A stretch of DNA of 64,000 nt, from the NCBI RefSeq assembly GCF_002563635.1, contig NZ_PDIZ01000001.1:3472001-3536000 (forward strand). The letters run 5' to 3'. A program made the position numbers and the translations under genes. Below are positions 24,895 to 34,300 of this stretch, piece after piece. The notes under the pieces are model-generated. The model was not told the DNA's origin and did not search any database. It worked only from the letters and a program-made list of their open reading frames with translations. Within the stretch, counting starts at the first letter, position 1. The number at the start of each line of letters is the position of its first letter. This DNA comes from Bacillus sp. es.036 (GTDB lineage Bacteria; Bacillota; Bacilli; Bacillales; Guptibacillaceae).

Positions 24895-26319
24895 TTAAGA
24901 CGGGAATCCTAGTACTGCTTTTGTTTCAAGGTACTCTTCAATTCCAAAGTCTCCCCACTCACGGCCAATACCAGATTGCTTGTATCCACCGAATGGTGCT
25001 GAGAAGTCCATATCAGCATTGTTCACTTTAATACGACCGGCGCGGATGCTTGTTGCCACTGTGCGAAGTGTTTCTTTATCTTCACCAAAGACATAACCAG
25101 CAAGACCGTAAACAACGTCGTTTGCAATTTCGATCGCTTCATCAATTGTCTCATATGTGATGATTGACATAACAGGACCAAAGATCTCTTCTTGTGCAAT
25201 CACCATGTCATTTTTCACATCTGTAAAGATGGTTGGTTTTGCATAGTAGCCTTTCTCCAGACCTTCAGGTTTACCAGTTCCACCTGCAATGAGTGTCGCG
25301 CCTTCGTCAATTCCCTTTTGAATGTAAGACTGCACGGTATTCCATTGCTTTTCAGAAACAAGTGGTCCTACATAGTTGTTTCCATTCGGATCACCTACTG
25401 GGAATTCCGGAAGTACGTTTTTCACAGCCTCTTCAAATTCTTCTTTTCGAGACGCTGGAATGATCATTCGAGTCCCAGCCGAGCAAACCTGACCTGAGTT
25501 TGTTGCAATATGGCTAACCGCAGCTTTAGCCGCTTTAGTAATATCTGCATCTTCTAGCATGACAAATGGAGATTTACCACCAAGTTCAAGTGCTACTGTC
25601 TTGATCGTTTCTGCAGCGTTCTTCATTACTTTTTCACCAACACCTGCTGAACCAGTGAAAGATACAAAGTCGATATCAGGGTGTGAGCTAATGCCGTCAC
25701 CAATCGTCTCGCCTGTTCCGTTCACAAGGTTAAATACACCTTTTGGCACGCCTACTTTATCAAAGATTTCTGTTAAAATAATCGCCGCAAATGGTGTAAT
25801 TTCAGCAGGTTTTAAGACAACTGTGCTTCCTGCTGCAAATGCGCTCGCAATTTTCGTTGACGATTGGTTTGTTGGGAAGTTCCATGGCGTAATAAGGCCA
25901 CTGACGCCAACTGGCTCTTTAAAGATTGTATGATCGCCACGATCTTCTGAGAAAGAGTACTCTTTCAATGCTTTTGCTGCTTCGGAGAAATGCTGGTAGC
26001 CCATGTTGTAATGAACTTTCTCTGAAATTGAACGTGGAGAACCGAGTTCTTGTGTAATCACGTCAATGATTTCTTCCTTACGGTTGGCATATTCCTCCGC
26101 AATGTCTTCAAGCATTTTCACACGTTCTTCTCGGCTTGTTTGTGAGAAAGAAGGGAATGCCGCACGTGCTGCTTTCACCGCTTTATCTAAATCTTCCTTT
26201 GTTCCTAGACTAACTTTACCGATCACTTCTTCTGTCGCTGGATTGATTACTTCATGTGTTTCTGAACCTGTTGATTCAACCCATTCGCCATTGATGTAAT
26301 GTTTTAATTGGTTACGCAT
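24895..26319 (-). CDS. NAD(P)-dependent aldehyde dehydrogenase
   Basis: A 474-residue cytoplasmic enzyme that oxidises aldehydes to acids. [34 protein letters not shown] binds the cofactor; [11 protein letters not shown] is the Rossmann loop; the general base is Glu in [10 protein letters not shown] and the nucleophile is Cys in [20 protein letters not shown] and the C-terminal [15 protein letters not shown] complete the family pattern. It resembles Staphylococcus AldA and related broad-range enzymes. GGAG precedes the ATG. It is divergent from the YoxD-like SDR, which may also act on carbonyls. Confidence 0.92.
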   Translation of the reverse strand: MRNQLKHYINGEWVESTGSETHEVINPATEEVIGKVSLGTKEDLDKAVKAARAAFPSFSQTSREERVKMLEDIAEEYANRKEEIIDVITQELGSPRSISEKVHYNMGYQHFSEAAKALKEYSFSEDRGDHTIFKEPVGVSGLITPWNFPTNQSSTKIASAFAAGSTVVLKPAEITPFAAIILTEIFDKVGVPKGVFNLVNGTGETIGDGISSHPDIDFVSFTGSAGVGEKVMKNAAETIKTVALELGGKSPFVMLEDADITKAAKAAVSHIATNSGQVCSAGTRMIIPASRKEEFEEAVKNVLPEFPVGDPNGNNYVGPLVSEKQWNTVQSYIQKGIDEGATLIAGGTGKPEGLEKGYYAKPTIFTDVKNDMVIAQEEIFGPVMSIITYETIDEAIEIANDVVYGLAGYVFGEDKETLRTVATSIRAGRIKVNNADMDFSAPFGGYKQSGIGREWGDFGIEEYLETKAVLGFPS

Positions 26320-26521
26320 GATGTAAAAACTCCTTTTTTATGTTTAATCGATTTATATTGATTTAGCTTTTCTTTGCTTCCACAGTAACTGTAACCGTTA
26401 AGGACTATAGTTAAACATGCGGATGCTTTTATGAAACTTAGAAAGCGGTTGCTTATCTTTGAATCTCTGCTCTGCTAGCTATAGACTAGAAAGTAGTAAA
26501 TTGGAGAAAGGATGATACAGA

Positions 26522-27244
26522 ATGGGACAAACAATTAAAGGGAAAATTGCGTATATTACAGGCGCAAGTAGCGGTATCGGACGCGCGACAGCTCTTCAGC
26601 TTGCAAGTGAAGGGGTTCATGTTGGCTTGATTGCTAGAACTGAAAGCAAGCTAAACGAAGTCGCTAAGGAAGCAGAATCTTACGGAGTTAAAGCGATCGT
26701 CGCCCCTGCTAACATTGCAGAGATTGAGGAAGTCAATAAAGCCATCGATCACTTGAAAAACGTACTCGGCTCGGCAGATATTCTGATCAATAATGCTGGA
26801 ATGGGGCGTTACGGATCGTTCTTAGAGATTGAACCCGATGATTGGAAGGAAACATTCGAAGTAAATGTTTATGGAACGTATCATGTAACACGGGCTGTTC
26901 TTCCACAAATGATCGAAAAAGACAGCGGTGATATTATCACAATCTCCTCAAGTAGTGGTCTAAAAGGAACGGCTGGCTCCACCTCTTATAGTGCTTCTAA
27001 GTTTGCTATTCAAGGCATGACCGAAGCACTTATGCAAGAAGTTCGTCGAAATAACATTCGCGTATTTACTCTTAATCCAAGCCTTGTGGCGACTGAGCTC
27101 GTCTTTGGTGACAAGCTTGATGAGCAAGATAAAGAGAAATACATGCAGCCTGAGGACCTCGCTGAATATATGGTAGGTCAATTGAAGTTGCACCCACGGA
27201 TTTTCATAAAGCAGTCATTGCAGTGGGCGACGAATCCGTTTTAA
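26522..27244 (+). CDS. yoxD: Short-chain dehydrogenase, YoxD-like (FabG family)
   Basis: A 240-residue Rossmann-fold oxidoreductase. TGASSGIGRATAL is the NADP-binding TGxxxGxG motif, NNAGM the NNAG motif; the catalytic residues are Ser in ISSSSGL, Tyr and Lys in YSASKFA. The C-terminus MQPEDLAEYMVGQLKLHPRIFIK is nearly identical to what I recall for B. subtilis YoxD. Substrate is unknown, although the family usually reduces 3-oxoacyl thioesters. A-rich GGAGAAAGGA precedes the ATG. Divergent from the aldehyde dehydrogenase gene. Confidence 0.88.
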   Translation: MGQTIKGKIAYITGASSGIGRATALQLASEGVHVGLIARTESKLNEVAKEAESYGVKAIVAPANIAEIEEVNKAIDHLKNVLGSADILINNAGMGRYGSFLEIEPDDWKETFEVNVYGTYHVTRAVLPQMIEKDSGDIITISSSSGLKGTAGSTSYSASKFAIQGMTEALMQEVRRNNIRVFTLNPSLVATELVFGDKLDEQDKEKYMQPEDLAEYMVGQLKLHPRIFIKQSLQWATNPF

Positions 27245-27255
27245 ACTAAATTCAC

Positions 27256-27300
27256 TAAATAAAAGGAGGTAACGGGACAGCCGTTATCTCCTTTTATTTG
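27256..27300. terminator. Bidirectional terminator
   Basis: AAATAAAAGGAG.TAACGG pairs with CCGTTA.CTCCTTTTATTT, between convergent yoxD-like and mmuM genes. Confidence 0.8.
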
Positions 27301-27305
27301 ATTTT

Positions 27306-28250
27306 CTACTGTCGCCATTTTTCATAAAGTCGCTTGATTTGTTCAGGACTTGTCCGACAGCATCCACCAATTAATCGTGCCCCTGCTTGAAACCATTCAT
27401 TTGATCCATCGACAATTCCATCACACGACTCACCCTCCTGCCATGTTTTGGTCTTAGGGTCATAAAACTCTCCTGAATTAGGATACACAATAATCGGTTT
27501 ATCTGTTTGAGAAGCTAATTGATGAATTGCATTTGTCACAAACGAAGGTGACGCACAGTTAATGCCGATTGCCACAATCTGGTCATTTTCATTAAAGTAT
27601 TGAGAAGATGCTTTTAAAGACGTTCCATCGCTCATTTTTTCTTCACTTTGAATGGTGAAGGAAAGCCAAGCATAATTGGATGGAAACTCTTGTAATAGGG
27701 AACCTAAAACTTTCGCTTCTTGAAAAGACGGAATGGTTTCAAACGCCAAAACATCAGCACCTGCCTCAATCAATGCTTCTAATCTCGGACGATGAAACTC
27801 GGTAAGCACCTCATCGCTAACCTTGTAATCGCCCCGATACTCCGAGCCATCAGCTAAGTACGCTCCATAAGGTCCAACGGAAGCTGCGATAAAAGGTTTT
27901 GGGCGATTCAACTGACCTTCCTGTTCCCAGAAATCATCACGTGCCTGGCGCGCAAGAAAAACCGTTTTCTTTATTAGCTCCACTGCCTCCCCTTCACTTA
28001 AACCACGAGATGTTAATCCTTCCATTGTAGCTTGATAACTTGATGTTATCGCGCAATCAGCTCCAGCACGGAAATAATCTAAGTGAACCTGATAGATAAG
28101 TTCTGGATTTTCAAGCAAAACGCGCGCAGACCATAGTGGGTCATTTAAGTTACACCCATATTTTTCAAGCTCTGTCGCAAGGGCTCCATCCAATATCACC
28201 AAATTATAATCTACTAAAATTGCCTTAATAGGATTCTGTTTCTGCCACAT
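27306..28250 (-). CDS. mmuM: Homocysteine S-methyltransferase
   Basis: A 314-residue zinc enzyme that transfers the methyl group of S-methylmethionine (or SAM) to homocysteine, giving methionine. [16 protein letters not shown] is the N-terminal signature; zinc ligands are Cys in GINCASP and the Cys pair in [12 protein letters not shown]. Its start lies within the last codons of mmuP (26-base overlap), with AAGGAG ahead of the ATG, so the two are coupled. The SAM-I riboswitch ahead of mmuP therefore controls both. Length is normal. Confidence 0.94.
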   Translation of the reverse strand: MWQKQNPIKAILVDYNLVILDGALATELEKYGCNLNDPLWSARVLLENPELIYQVHLDYFRAGADCAITSSYQATMEGLTSRGLSEGEAVELIKKTVFLARQARDDFWEQEGQLNRPKPFIAASVGPYGAYLADGSEYRGDYKVSDEVLTEFHRPRLEALIEAGADVLAFETIPSFQEAKVLGSLLQEFPSNYAWLSFTIQSEEKMSDGTSLKASSQYFNENDQIVAIGINCASPSFVTNAIHQLASQTDKPIIVYPNSGEFYDPKTKTWQEGESCDGIVDGSNEWFQAGARLIGGCCRTSPEQIKRLYEKWRQ

Positions 28251-29628
28251 TACTTATTCTCCTTTTCTTTACTCGTTTTGTTAAATAGTAACTTCCATAA
28301 CATAGTGCAATAAACGGTATCCCACAGTACAATGCCACTCGCTGGGTCGGATCAAAAGCAATGCCAATCAAGGAAGCCAAACATAACAAGAAGGCTAGAA
28401 TCGGAACGACAGGATAGAAAGGCGTTCGATAACTAAGGTTTTTAATGGATTTTCCTTCTTTTACATATTTCTTTCTAAAAAGAAATTGTGACGCACTAAT
28501 ACTCATCCATACAATGACAACAGCAAGCCCGGAAATAGAGACAAGCACCACATAAACGGTATCTGGCGCAATGATGCTTGAAAGTAGTGCTAGTGCTCCG
28601 CCTAACATACTTAATATCACAGCAGGAAGAGGGACACCATTTTTGTTGAGCCTAGCAAAAATAGGAGAAATCATTTGCTTGTCTGAAAGTGACCAGAGCA
28701 TTCTCGACGAAGCATATAACCCTGAATTTGCAGCGGATAAAATGGCTGTAAGAATAACAAAATTCATTATATCTGCCGCATATGGAATCCCAATTATTTC
28801 AAGTACTGCAACAAATGGGCTTTCTAGAACTCCAGCTTCTGATGCTGGGAGAAGAGCTGATAAAATAAAGATTGAACCGACAAAGAATAGAATTAGCCGA
28901 ACTAACGTGGTGCGAATGGCTTTTGGTATGGTTTTCGCAGGATTTTCTGTTTCTCCAGCTGCAATTCCAATGAGTTCAGTTCCAGAGAAAGCAAAATTCA
29001 CTGCTAGCATCGTCATTAATATGGCAAATACCCCGTTCGGAAAGATCCCTTCATTTGTAAAGTTAGCAAATAACGATGCATTCTCACCAGATTCCATTGG
29101 AATAAACCCTACGATTGCTGCCGCACCTAAAATAATGAACAACACAATAGCCAGAACCTTTACAAGGGCAAACCAGAACTCACTCTCCGCAAAAAATTTC
29201 ACAGTCAAAATATTTAAAATGAAGATCATTGCAACAAACAAGCCGCTCCAAATCCATACACTAATAAGTGGAAACCACCTCTGCATGAGCATACCCGCAG
29301 CTGTAAACTCAGAACCTAGCGCAACTGTCCAGGTTAGCCAGTACAACCAGGCAACTGTATAACCGGTTCCTCCGCCAATGTATTGAGCCGCATAGCTATG
29401 AAACGCACCTGTCTCAGGCATATGAACCGCTAGCTCTCCCAAGCACAGCATGACCAGGTAAACGACAAGTGCACCTACCAGATAAGAAAGGATCGTCCCA
29501 ACAGGACCAGCTTGTTGGATCGTGTAGCCAGAACTTAAAAACAATCCCGTACCGATGACCCCTCCGAGTGAGAGCATCACTACATGTCTTGATTTCATCT
29601 CCCTTTTAAAACCCTGTTTGCTTTCCAT
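28225..29628 (-). CDS. mmuP: S-methylmethionine / amino acid permease (APC family)
   Basis: A 467-residue membrane protein with 12 predicted helices. [32 protein letters not shown] is the APC amino-acid permease signature, and [19 protein letters not shown] is the conserved segment of the AAT group. Coupling to mmuM and the S-box leader point to S-methylmethionine import (Bacillus YbgF/YbxG relatives are alternatives for a general amino acid). The start at 29628 follows AAGGAGAAAT; the frame extends upstream to 29718, but that part is the riboswitch terminator region. Confidence 0.88.
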   Translation of the reverse strand: MESKQGFKREMKSRHVVMLSLGGVIGTGLFLSSGYTIQQAGPVGTILSYLVGALVVYLVMLCLGELAVHMPETGAFHSYAAQYIGGGTGYTVAWLYWLTWTVALGSEFTAAGMLMQRWFPLISVWIWSGLFVAMIFILNILTVKFFAESEFWFALVKVLAIVLFIILGAAAIVGFIPMESGENASLFANFTNEGIFPNGVFAILMTMLAVNFAFSGTELIGIAAGETENPAKTIPKAIRTTLVRLILFFVGSIFILSALLPASEAGVLESPFVAVLEIIGIPYAADIMNFVILTAILSAANSGLYASSRMLWSLSDKQMISPIFARLNKNGVPLPAVILSMLGGALALLSSIIAPDTVYVVLVSISGLAVVIVWMSISASQFLFRKKYVKEGKSIKNLSYRTPFYPVVPILAFLLCLASLIGIAFDPTQRVALYCGIPFIALCYGSYYLTKRVKKRRISNVAETESY

Positions 29629-29661
29629 ATTATTTCTCCTTACTTTTCCATCCAGAAAAAC

Positions 29662-29690
29662 AAAAAAACGCACTCGAATGGAGTGCGTAA
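29662..29690 (-). terminator. Intrinsic terminator of the SAM-I riboswitch
   Basis: On the minus strand ACGCACTC / GAGTGCGT with loop CATTC is followed by seven T. It lies between the aptamer and the mmuP ribosome site and is the expression platform. Confidence 0.88.
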
Positions 29691-29702
29691 CTGACAAAAT
29701 AA

Positions 29703-29815
29703 AACCGAAGGCTCTCATCTATCAGGTTTATCACCCGCTGGAGTTAGCACAGTATCCAATGGACCTGTTGCTGAGGTTTCAAAGGGCCAGTCCCTCCACC
29801 TCTCTGGATAAGAAA
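29703..29815 (-). promoter_or_regulatory. SAM-I (S-box) riboswitch controlling mmuP-mmuM
   Basis: Read on the minus strand it has CTTATCCAGAGAGGTGGAGG, then GACTGGCCC, GAAACCTCAGCAACAGG, the variable P3 arm, and TGATAGATGAGAG, which are the conserved blocks of the SAM-I aptamer. The terminator follows at 29662-29690. When SAM is abundant, transcription should stop before mmuP. Confidence 0.95.
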
Positions 29816-29883
29816 ATATATTTTAACAAAAATATCAATTTACTCACGGTTTGTCAAGGTAGGATAGCAACAACGACGCTTCA

Positions 29884-30030
29884 CTAAATATCCTTTTTCC
29901 ACTGACGACTACCTTGCATTTGTCTTTGGACAATTGTCTTCATTCCATTTCTTTTCTTCATTTTTGAAAATCGCGTCATCGCTTCCCTCATATCTTTCTC
30001 CATTTGCTCCAACACGTACTCATTTTCCAT
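29884..30030 (-). CDS. Small basic protein of 48 residues, function unknown
   Basis: An open frame on the minus strand with GGAGGAGGG seven to eight bases ahead of its ATG, one of the strongest ribosome sites in the window. The product begins MENEYVLEQMEKDMREAM and continues with TRFSKMKKRNGMKTIVQRQM, ending in QWKKDI; it is basic, rich in Met, Lys and Arg, and probably one long helix. It has no hydrophobic segment. It lies between the S-box leader of mmuP and the esterase gene. I do not recognise a family. Confidence 0.6.
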   Translation of the reverse strand: MENEYVLEQMEKDMREAMTRFSKMKKRNGMKTIVQRQMQGSRQWKKDI

Positions 30031-30049
30031 TCTCTTTCCCTCCTCCAAA

Positions 30050-30093
30050 AAAAGATGGCTCCCCCTAAGAAAGTGGAAGCCATACCATGATGT
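30050..30093 (-). terminator. Terminator downstream of the esterase gene
   Basis: On the minus strand ATGGCTTCC and GGGAGCCAT pair imperfectly and are followed by seven T. It precedes the 48-codon gene's ribosome site by only six bases. Confidence 0.65.
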
Positions 30094-30120
30094 GAGAACG
30101 TATATTCGGTTGATAACCTA

Positions 30121-30149
30121 AGTTTAGCGAACATTAGTTCTTTTAGCAA
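30121..30149 (-). promoter_or_regulatory. Possible promoter for the 48-codon gene
   Basis: Minus-strand TTGCTA (30144-30149) and TAAACT (30121-30126) are 17 bp apart, each matching the consensus at four of six bases, just past the esterase stop codon. Confidence 0.3.
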
Positions 30150-30152
30150 GGA

Positions 30153-31391
30153 TTACTTTTGTTTAAATATCGAAAAATCAACTGTATCTGCCATTTTATT
30201 ATATCCTTTATCATTTGGATGCAAATGATCCCCAGAATCATACTTCGAGAGAAACTTTTCTGGATCATTTGGATCTCTCAATGCTTTATCAAAATCAATG
30301 ACCGCATCAAATTCTCCGCTCGTTCGAATCCACTCGTTCACTTCCTGGCGCGTCTTTTCTCCTTCTTCAGTAAACATACTAGAATCTTTATAAGGTGTTA
30401 ATGTACCTCCATAAATAGGAAGCCCCTTTTCGTGAGTTGCTTTGATGATTTTCTTCATTCGATTAATGATTTTCTTTGAATCATATTCAGGATAGTGTCT
30501 CAAATCATTAATGCCTTCATGTAGAATAACGCCATTGATTCCTTCTTGGCTAAGCACATCTCGTTCTAATCTCGCAAAGGCGTTCTGTCCTTTTCCTTCT
30601 TCACTATTAATCAGGTGATTGGCAGAAATCCCTGCATTTAAAACCGACATTTTTACCTCAGCGTTTTCCGAATTCATACGATTCGCTAAATAATCAGGCC
30701 AACGGCGGTTTGCGTTTAACGTGGAATAGTTGCCATTTGCAATTGAGCTTCCCATTACTACGACAGAACCGTTTACAGATTCATCAGGCACAACCTCTAA
30801 ACGTTCTAACCAGAACCATGCTTCTTCTTTTGACGTGTATGCAGAGTCTTTTTCATCTCCGGCATGGTTTCCTTCTTCAGACATATACACCGTTTGATTT
30901 GAACGCTGATGCCACGTTGTTGGGCCAGTTTCACGATCTACGTACAAACTAACCGTTATATTTTGATCGGCGTTTACCGGAAAATCAATTGCATCACTAT
31001 ATTGCGTTTCTCCTTGAGGAATCGTTACAGCTTCTTTACCATCAAAGGTAATCAGCTGGTCCGTCTCCTTATCAATACTTGCACCTTCCTTGGATATTGC
31101 AACTCTCACTTCTTTTATAGATAAAGGGAGTGAACCAAATTCATTGGATAATCGAATCCGCATTTTCTCCCCTTCCATATGTGGGCGAAGAATTAACCTG
31201 ATTGTTTGATCCTTAAATCCTTCATGAGAGTTTCCATCTTTAGCAGGAGCCTGCATGCTTGCTGTCCATGAACCGACCCATTCACTCTTTTCGGATGCAT
31301 TCTTCATTGAAGAAGGCCATCCTTTTGCGCTTACTACACTTAATAATCCAGCTATAAGAATCAGTACGAATAATGTTAGGATACGTGTCAT
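30153..31391 (-). CDS. Secreted SGNH/GDSL-type esterase
   Basis: A 412-residue exported hydrolase. Residues 1-22 are a signal peptide (LTLFVLILIAGLLSVVSAKG). An N-terminal beta domain (to about residue 205) with GSWTASMQAP is followed by the SGNH domain: block I reads VVMGSSIANG, where GDS is usual, so Asp is replaced by Ser while the nucleophile position is kept; block II NAGISANHL; block III GIND; block V DHLHPND with the catalytic Asp and His. It probably deacylates a polysaccharide or lipid outside the cell. AGAGGCGAG precedes the ATG. Monocistronic. Confidence 0.85.
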   Translation of the reverse strand: MTRILTLFVLILIAGLLSVVSAKGWPSSMKNASEKSEWVGSWTASMQAPAKDGNSHEGFKDQTIRLILRPHMEGEKMRIRLSNEFGSLPLSIKEVRVAISKEGASIDKETDQLITFDGKEAVTIPQGETQYSDAIDFPVNADQNITVSLYVDRETGPTTWHQRSNQTVYMSEEGNHAGDEKDSAYTSKEEAWFWLERLEVVPDESVNGSVVVMGSSIANGNYSTLNANRRWPDYLANRMNSENAEVKMSVLNAGISANHLINSEEGKGQNAFARLERDVLSQEGINGVILHEGINDLRHYPEYDSKKIINRMKKIIKATHEKGLPIYGGTLTPYKDSSMFTEEGEKTRQEVNEWIRTSGEFDAVIDFDKALRDPNDPEKFLSKYDSGDHLHPNDKGYNKMADTVDFSIFKQK

Positions 31392-31641
31392 TGTTTACTC
31401 GCCTCTCGTTTACAGTTTCATTCAACCTCTATTAGTTATCCTTACAAAAGGCTTCGTCCATCATAACTAGCCTCAGTTGGTCTTAATCTTTCTGTCTCTA
31501 AATTGTTAATAAACAGAATACCCCTATTTGGATGGATTGATGCTCTATGTAACCGAATGTAAAGAAATTGCAAACGAAAGAACTATAGATAAAATATCTC
31601 TGAAATATAAGCACCTCTAGCACTTTTGTTATCATACGAAT

Positions 31642-31678
31642 AAAACCCCTATTCTCATATGTGAGATTAGGGGTTTTT
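31642..31678 (-). terminator. Terminator of the Eis-like gene
   Basis: AAAACCCCTA.TCTCA pairs with TGAGA.TAGGGGTTTT; T run on the minus strand. The 290-bp gap up to 31391 holds nothing else that I can support. Confidence 0.82.
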
Positions 31679-31681
31679 GGG

Positions 31682-32857
31682 TTAAAAGAAGTCCATGAAA
31701 TTTGTCGCCTTTGCGGAACGTATGCGTTGCAACCGTGTTACATCTTCCTTTGATCCTTCTAATAAACCAGCTTCATAAAGAAAGAAAGGGTCCTGGTACC
31801 CAGTCAATACAGAAGTCAGCGTATTAATGTTACATCGAAGGCCTCGTTTTGGTGGATGAGCACACGCTGCATTCGCTTTATCTCCCATGAAGACCCTCAC
31901 GCCTTCATAATCGATCAGGTAGCTGCCATTGTTCCACTCTGCCTGATCATCTGTAATATGGAGAAAAAGAGTCTCGTCCGACTTGAATGTAAATGGATAT
32001 TCCTTAAGAAAATTCTCGACATCAACAATGCGTGCCATAAAGTACGGCTCGACCGTTGTTTTCACTTTTGGATTTGCTAATAAAAAAGCGAGCTGGTCAC
32101 TTTCGTTTGTTAGAATCGTAGCGTGATCTACCATAGAATCGTGCTGACAGAGATAATTCCACAATCCTCTTCTTGCTTCCCCATCTAAACAAACCATTTC
32201 TTCAACCTCTAATGTTCGATCCTCTATTTTGTAATAAATGTATCCGGTTATATTCCCCTCTTCATTTGTATAAGTAGCAAAACGAAATCCTTTCGAATAA
32301 ACGCGTTCCTTCCACCAATTTTCCGTTCGAACGAGCATGCCATTAAAGCGAGTCGCAAACGCTTCGTAAACAGGATTCAGAACTTCAAAGACGTGATCAA
32401 GTTCAACACGCCTTACTTTTCCACTTACAGCAAGAAGAGGCTCAAGATCATGCGCGTTCAACTCTACCTTCTTCCAGTTATTCAAAACTTCATACCCAAA
32501 TTTTCGATAAAAGGAAATCTGAAAGGGATGGAGAAAAGAGATTGTTTGGCCTTTTTGTTTCATTTCAAAAAGACCATTTCTAAGCAGACGTGCTACCCTT
32601 CCCCCTCTTCTGTGTTCCGGATAGGTTGCGACTGACGCAACGCCACCCATTTTTATTTTCTTTCCGCTTAGCCAAGTTTCAAAATCGATTAAATGTAGCT
32701 TCGCAGCAAGTTCATCCCCCTCGAAATCGCCCCATATTTCATGCTCGCTATATCCTTTGATTTTGTCATCTAACTCTTCTTTAGGCACTGTATATTGGAA
32801 CGCATATTCTGAAAGTCGTACAGCATCGATTACTTCGTTTTTTTCTAATTTACGCAT
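31682..32857 (-). CDS. Eis-like GNAT acetyltransferase
   Basis: A 391-residue protein with the Eis architecture: an N-terminal GNAT domain with GGVASVATYPEHRRGGRVARLLR (acetyl-CoA loop), HPFQISFYRKFGYEV, a second degenerate GNAT domain, and a C-terminal SCP2-like domain ending TNFMDFF, where the terminal carboxylate serves in catalysis in this family. ATG 32857 follows AAGGAGCG and overlaps the stop of the upstream membrane protein by eight bases. Eis relatives acetylate amines including aminoglycosides; the natural substrate here is unknown. Confidence 0.87.
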   Translation of the reverse strand: MRKLEKNEVIDAVRLSEYAFQYTVPKEELDDKIKGYSEHEIWGDFEGDELAAKLHLIDFETWLSGKKIKMGGVASVATYPEHRRGGRVARLLRNGLFEMKQKGQTISFLHPFQISFYRKFGYEVLNNWKKVELNAHDLEPLLAVSGKVRRVELDHVFEVLNPVYEAFATRFNGMLVRTENWWKERVYSKGFRFATYTNEEGNITGYIYYKIEDRTLEVEEMVCLDGEARRGLWNYLCQHDSMVDHATILTNESDQLAFLLANPKVKTTVEPYFMARIVDVENFLKEYPFTFKSDETLFLHITDDQAEWNNGSYLIDYEGVRVFMGDKANAACAHPPKRGLRCNINTLTSVLTGYQDPFFLYEAGLLEGSKEDVTRLQRIRSAKATNFMDFF

Positions 32858-33473
32858 GTTTTCGCTCCTTACCGTTTTTAGTAATGACAAGAGATAATGG
32901 GCCGATAATTGGAAGCAACCCGATCCACCCCGCTACCCCATCTCGATTTCTTAAAGCAACGATTGAAAGCCCGGTTAATACAAGAAAATCAATTGTCATC
33001 ACATGAACAAAATTTGATTCCAGAAAAGCTTTTTGGTACATAGTCGCCTCTCCTGCCAAAAGCCCATACACCATTAAACCGAAAGCTAGTCCAATTAGAA
33101 CAATAGACAGACCTCTCGATTGAAGAAATTTCTTCACCTTATTTGGTGTTCGATTCGAACGTTCTTTATTTTTATTTAATATAAAGTAGGGAAGCAAACT
33201 AAAAGCACCTAACACAAAAGAGCTTAAAACAAATGGCCAGGCTGGAACTGATCCACTATCATTCCGTAGAAGAAGAATGGCAAATACCGCTGGAAAAACG
33301 CCAAGTAAGGAAAACATAGCAAGTAAACCTGCGTCTGGATCATTCATCGTTAGGAGGTCTGAGAGATAAGAACCATTGCTATCCGGTGCTAGAAATACAG
33401 AATATAAAATTAATCCAAGCCATAAAATAAGGAATGAAACCCTGCTCATCATCAACCCTACTTTCTCATTCAT
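32850..33473 (-). CDS. Integral membrane protein of unknown function
   Basis: A 207-residue protein with about six transmembrane helices: FLILWLGLILYSVFLAP, LLAMFSLLGVFPAVFAILLL, PFVLSSFVLGAFSLLPYFIL, a basic cytoplasmic loop (NKNKERSNRTPNKVKK), then three more. The start is uncertain: ATG 33473 has no clear ribosome site, whereas ATGs at 33452 and 33449 lie behind GTAGGG. It is co-translated with the Eis-like gene. No family recognised. Confidence 0.6.
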   Translation of the reverse strand: MNEKVGLMMSRVSFLILWLGLILYSVFLAPDSNGSYLSDLLTMNDPDAGLLAMFSLLGVFPAVFAILLLRNDSGSVPAWPFVLSSFVLGAFSLLPYFILNKNKERSNRTPNKVKKFLQSRGLSIVLIGLAFGLMVYGLLAGEATMYQKAFLESNFVHVMTIDFLVLTGLSIVALRNRDGVAGWIGLLPIIGPLSLVITKNGKERKHA

Positions 33474-33630
33474 TTTCTTAAATCATAAAGTGATCGCAAA
33501 AAATTCTCAAACATGTGTAGAATTTTCAAACAATTGTGGTATACTAATTGTAACAAAACATTCACAAATTATCCTTTATTTCGACACATGTTTAATTTGT
33601 AAGCGGTATCACTAAAAGGAGTTGTTCACT

Positions 33631-33915
33631 ATGGATGTCTATATGGTCTATCTTTTCGTTATCACGGCTACACCGTTGTTTCTGTGGCAGGATTATAAGA
33701 AGCTTGCATTCGTTCACACACCGTTTATTGTGGCAATCTGGGCACTGCTAATTTTCTACATTGGTGGCGGTATGACTCCGGTAGCACATACACTCTTCAT
33801 TACACTTTTTGCGATTAACGTTTTATTTGCACACATAGCTGCTTACCTAATCTTTGCTCGTCCATTCCTTAAGGAACGTCAGCTTGCAAAGAAGATGCCA
33901 CAAACAGAAGAATAA
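33631..33915 (+). CDS. Small membrane protein of unknown function
   Basis: A 94-residue protein with three hydrophobic helices (VYMVYLFVITATPLFLW, PFIVAIWALLIFYIGGG, LFITLFAINVLFAHIAAYLIF) and a charged C-terminal tail. ATG 33631 lies nine bases after AAAGGAG; an in-frame TTG at 33622 sits too close to that site. It faces the qox operon and shares a terminator with it. A partner role for the oxidase is possible but only by position. Confidence 0.62.
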   Translation: MDVYMVYLFVITATPLFLWQDYKKLAFVHTPFIVAIWALLIFYIGGGMTPVAHTLFITLFAINVLFAHIAAYLIFARPFLKERQLAKKMPQTEE

Positions 33916-33933
33916 ACAACTTAACTGTTAAAC

Positions 33934-33973
33934 AAAAACCGTTGTTTCCCTCTAAGGGAAACAACGGTTTTTT
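33934..33973. terminator. Bidirectional terminator at the end of qoxD
   Basis: AAAAACCGTTGTTTCCC / GGGAAACAACGGTTTTT, a 17-pair stem with loop TCTAA and T runs on both strands. Confidence 0.9.
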
Positions 33974-33975
33974 AA

Positions 33976-34299
33976 TTACATGTTCATATTGTGCATGCCG
34001 AATGACATAACCCAGATTGTACCTGCAACAACTGCCACGGCAATAAAGACCGCATATAAAATCGTTCCAACTTGAATCCGACTACTATCACTCTCTGTAA
34101 TATGCATAAACATCAAGAGCTGAATCGCCGCTTGAATCAATGCCAGGATCACGACAATAATCATAATCGTTCTAAGGCTAAAGTCTGAAGCAAAGCCTAC
34201 CCATAAAGCAAGTAACGTTAAGAAGATCGAAAGTCCGAAACCAATTAAGTGACTCCATGGGAAGTGGCTATGACTGCTTGTCTGCTCGTTGTTGGACAT
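33976..34299 (-). CDS. qoxD: Cytochrome aa3 quinol oxidase subunit IV
   Basis: A 107-residue membrane subunit with three helices. SHSHFPWSHLIGFGLSIFLTLLALWVGF and IQAAIQLLMFMHITES closely follow B. subtilis QoxD. It starts one base after the stop of qoxC and closes the operon. The subunit stabilises the oxidase core. Confidence 0.94.
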   Translation of the reverse strand: MSNNEQTSSHSHFPWSHLIGFGLSIFLTLLALWVGFASDFSLRTIMIIVVILALIQAAIQLLMFMHITESDSSRIQVGTILYAVFIAVAVVAGTIWVMSFGMHNMNM

Positions 34300-34300
34300 C

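Noticed and set aside
28571-29362. 263-codon open frame opposite mmuP
   Set aside because: It is the antisense shadow of a strongly supported permease; composition mirrors membrane codons and there is no ribosome site.
33481-33600. Promoter TATACT at about 33540 for the small membrane protein gene
   Set aside because: The -10 is good, but no -35 stands at a suitable distance, so it was not listed.
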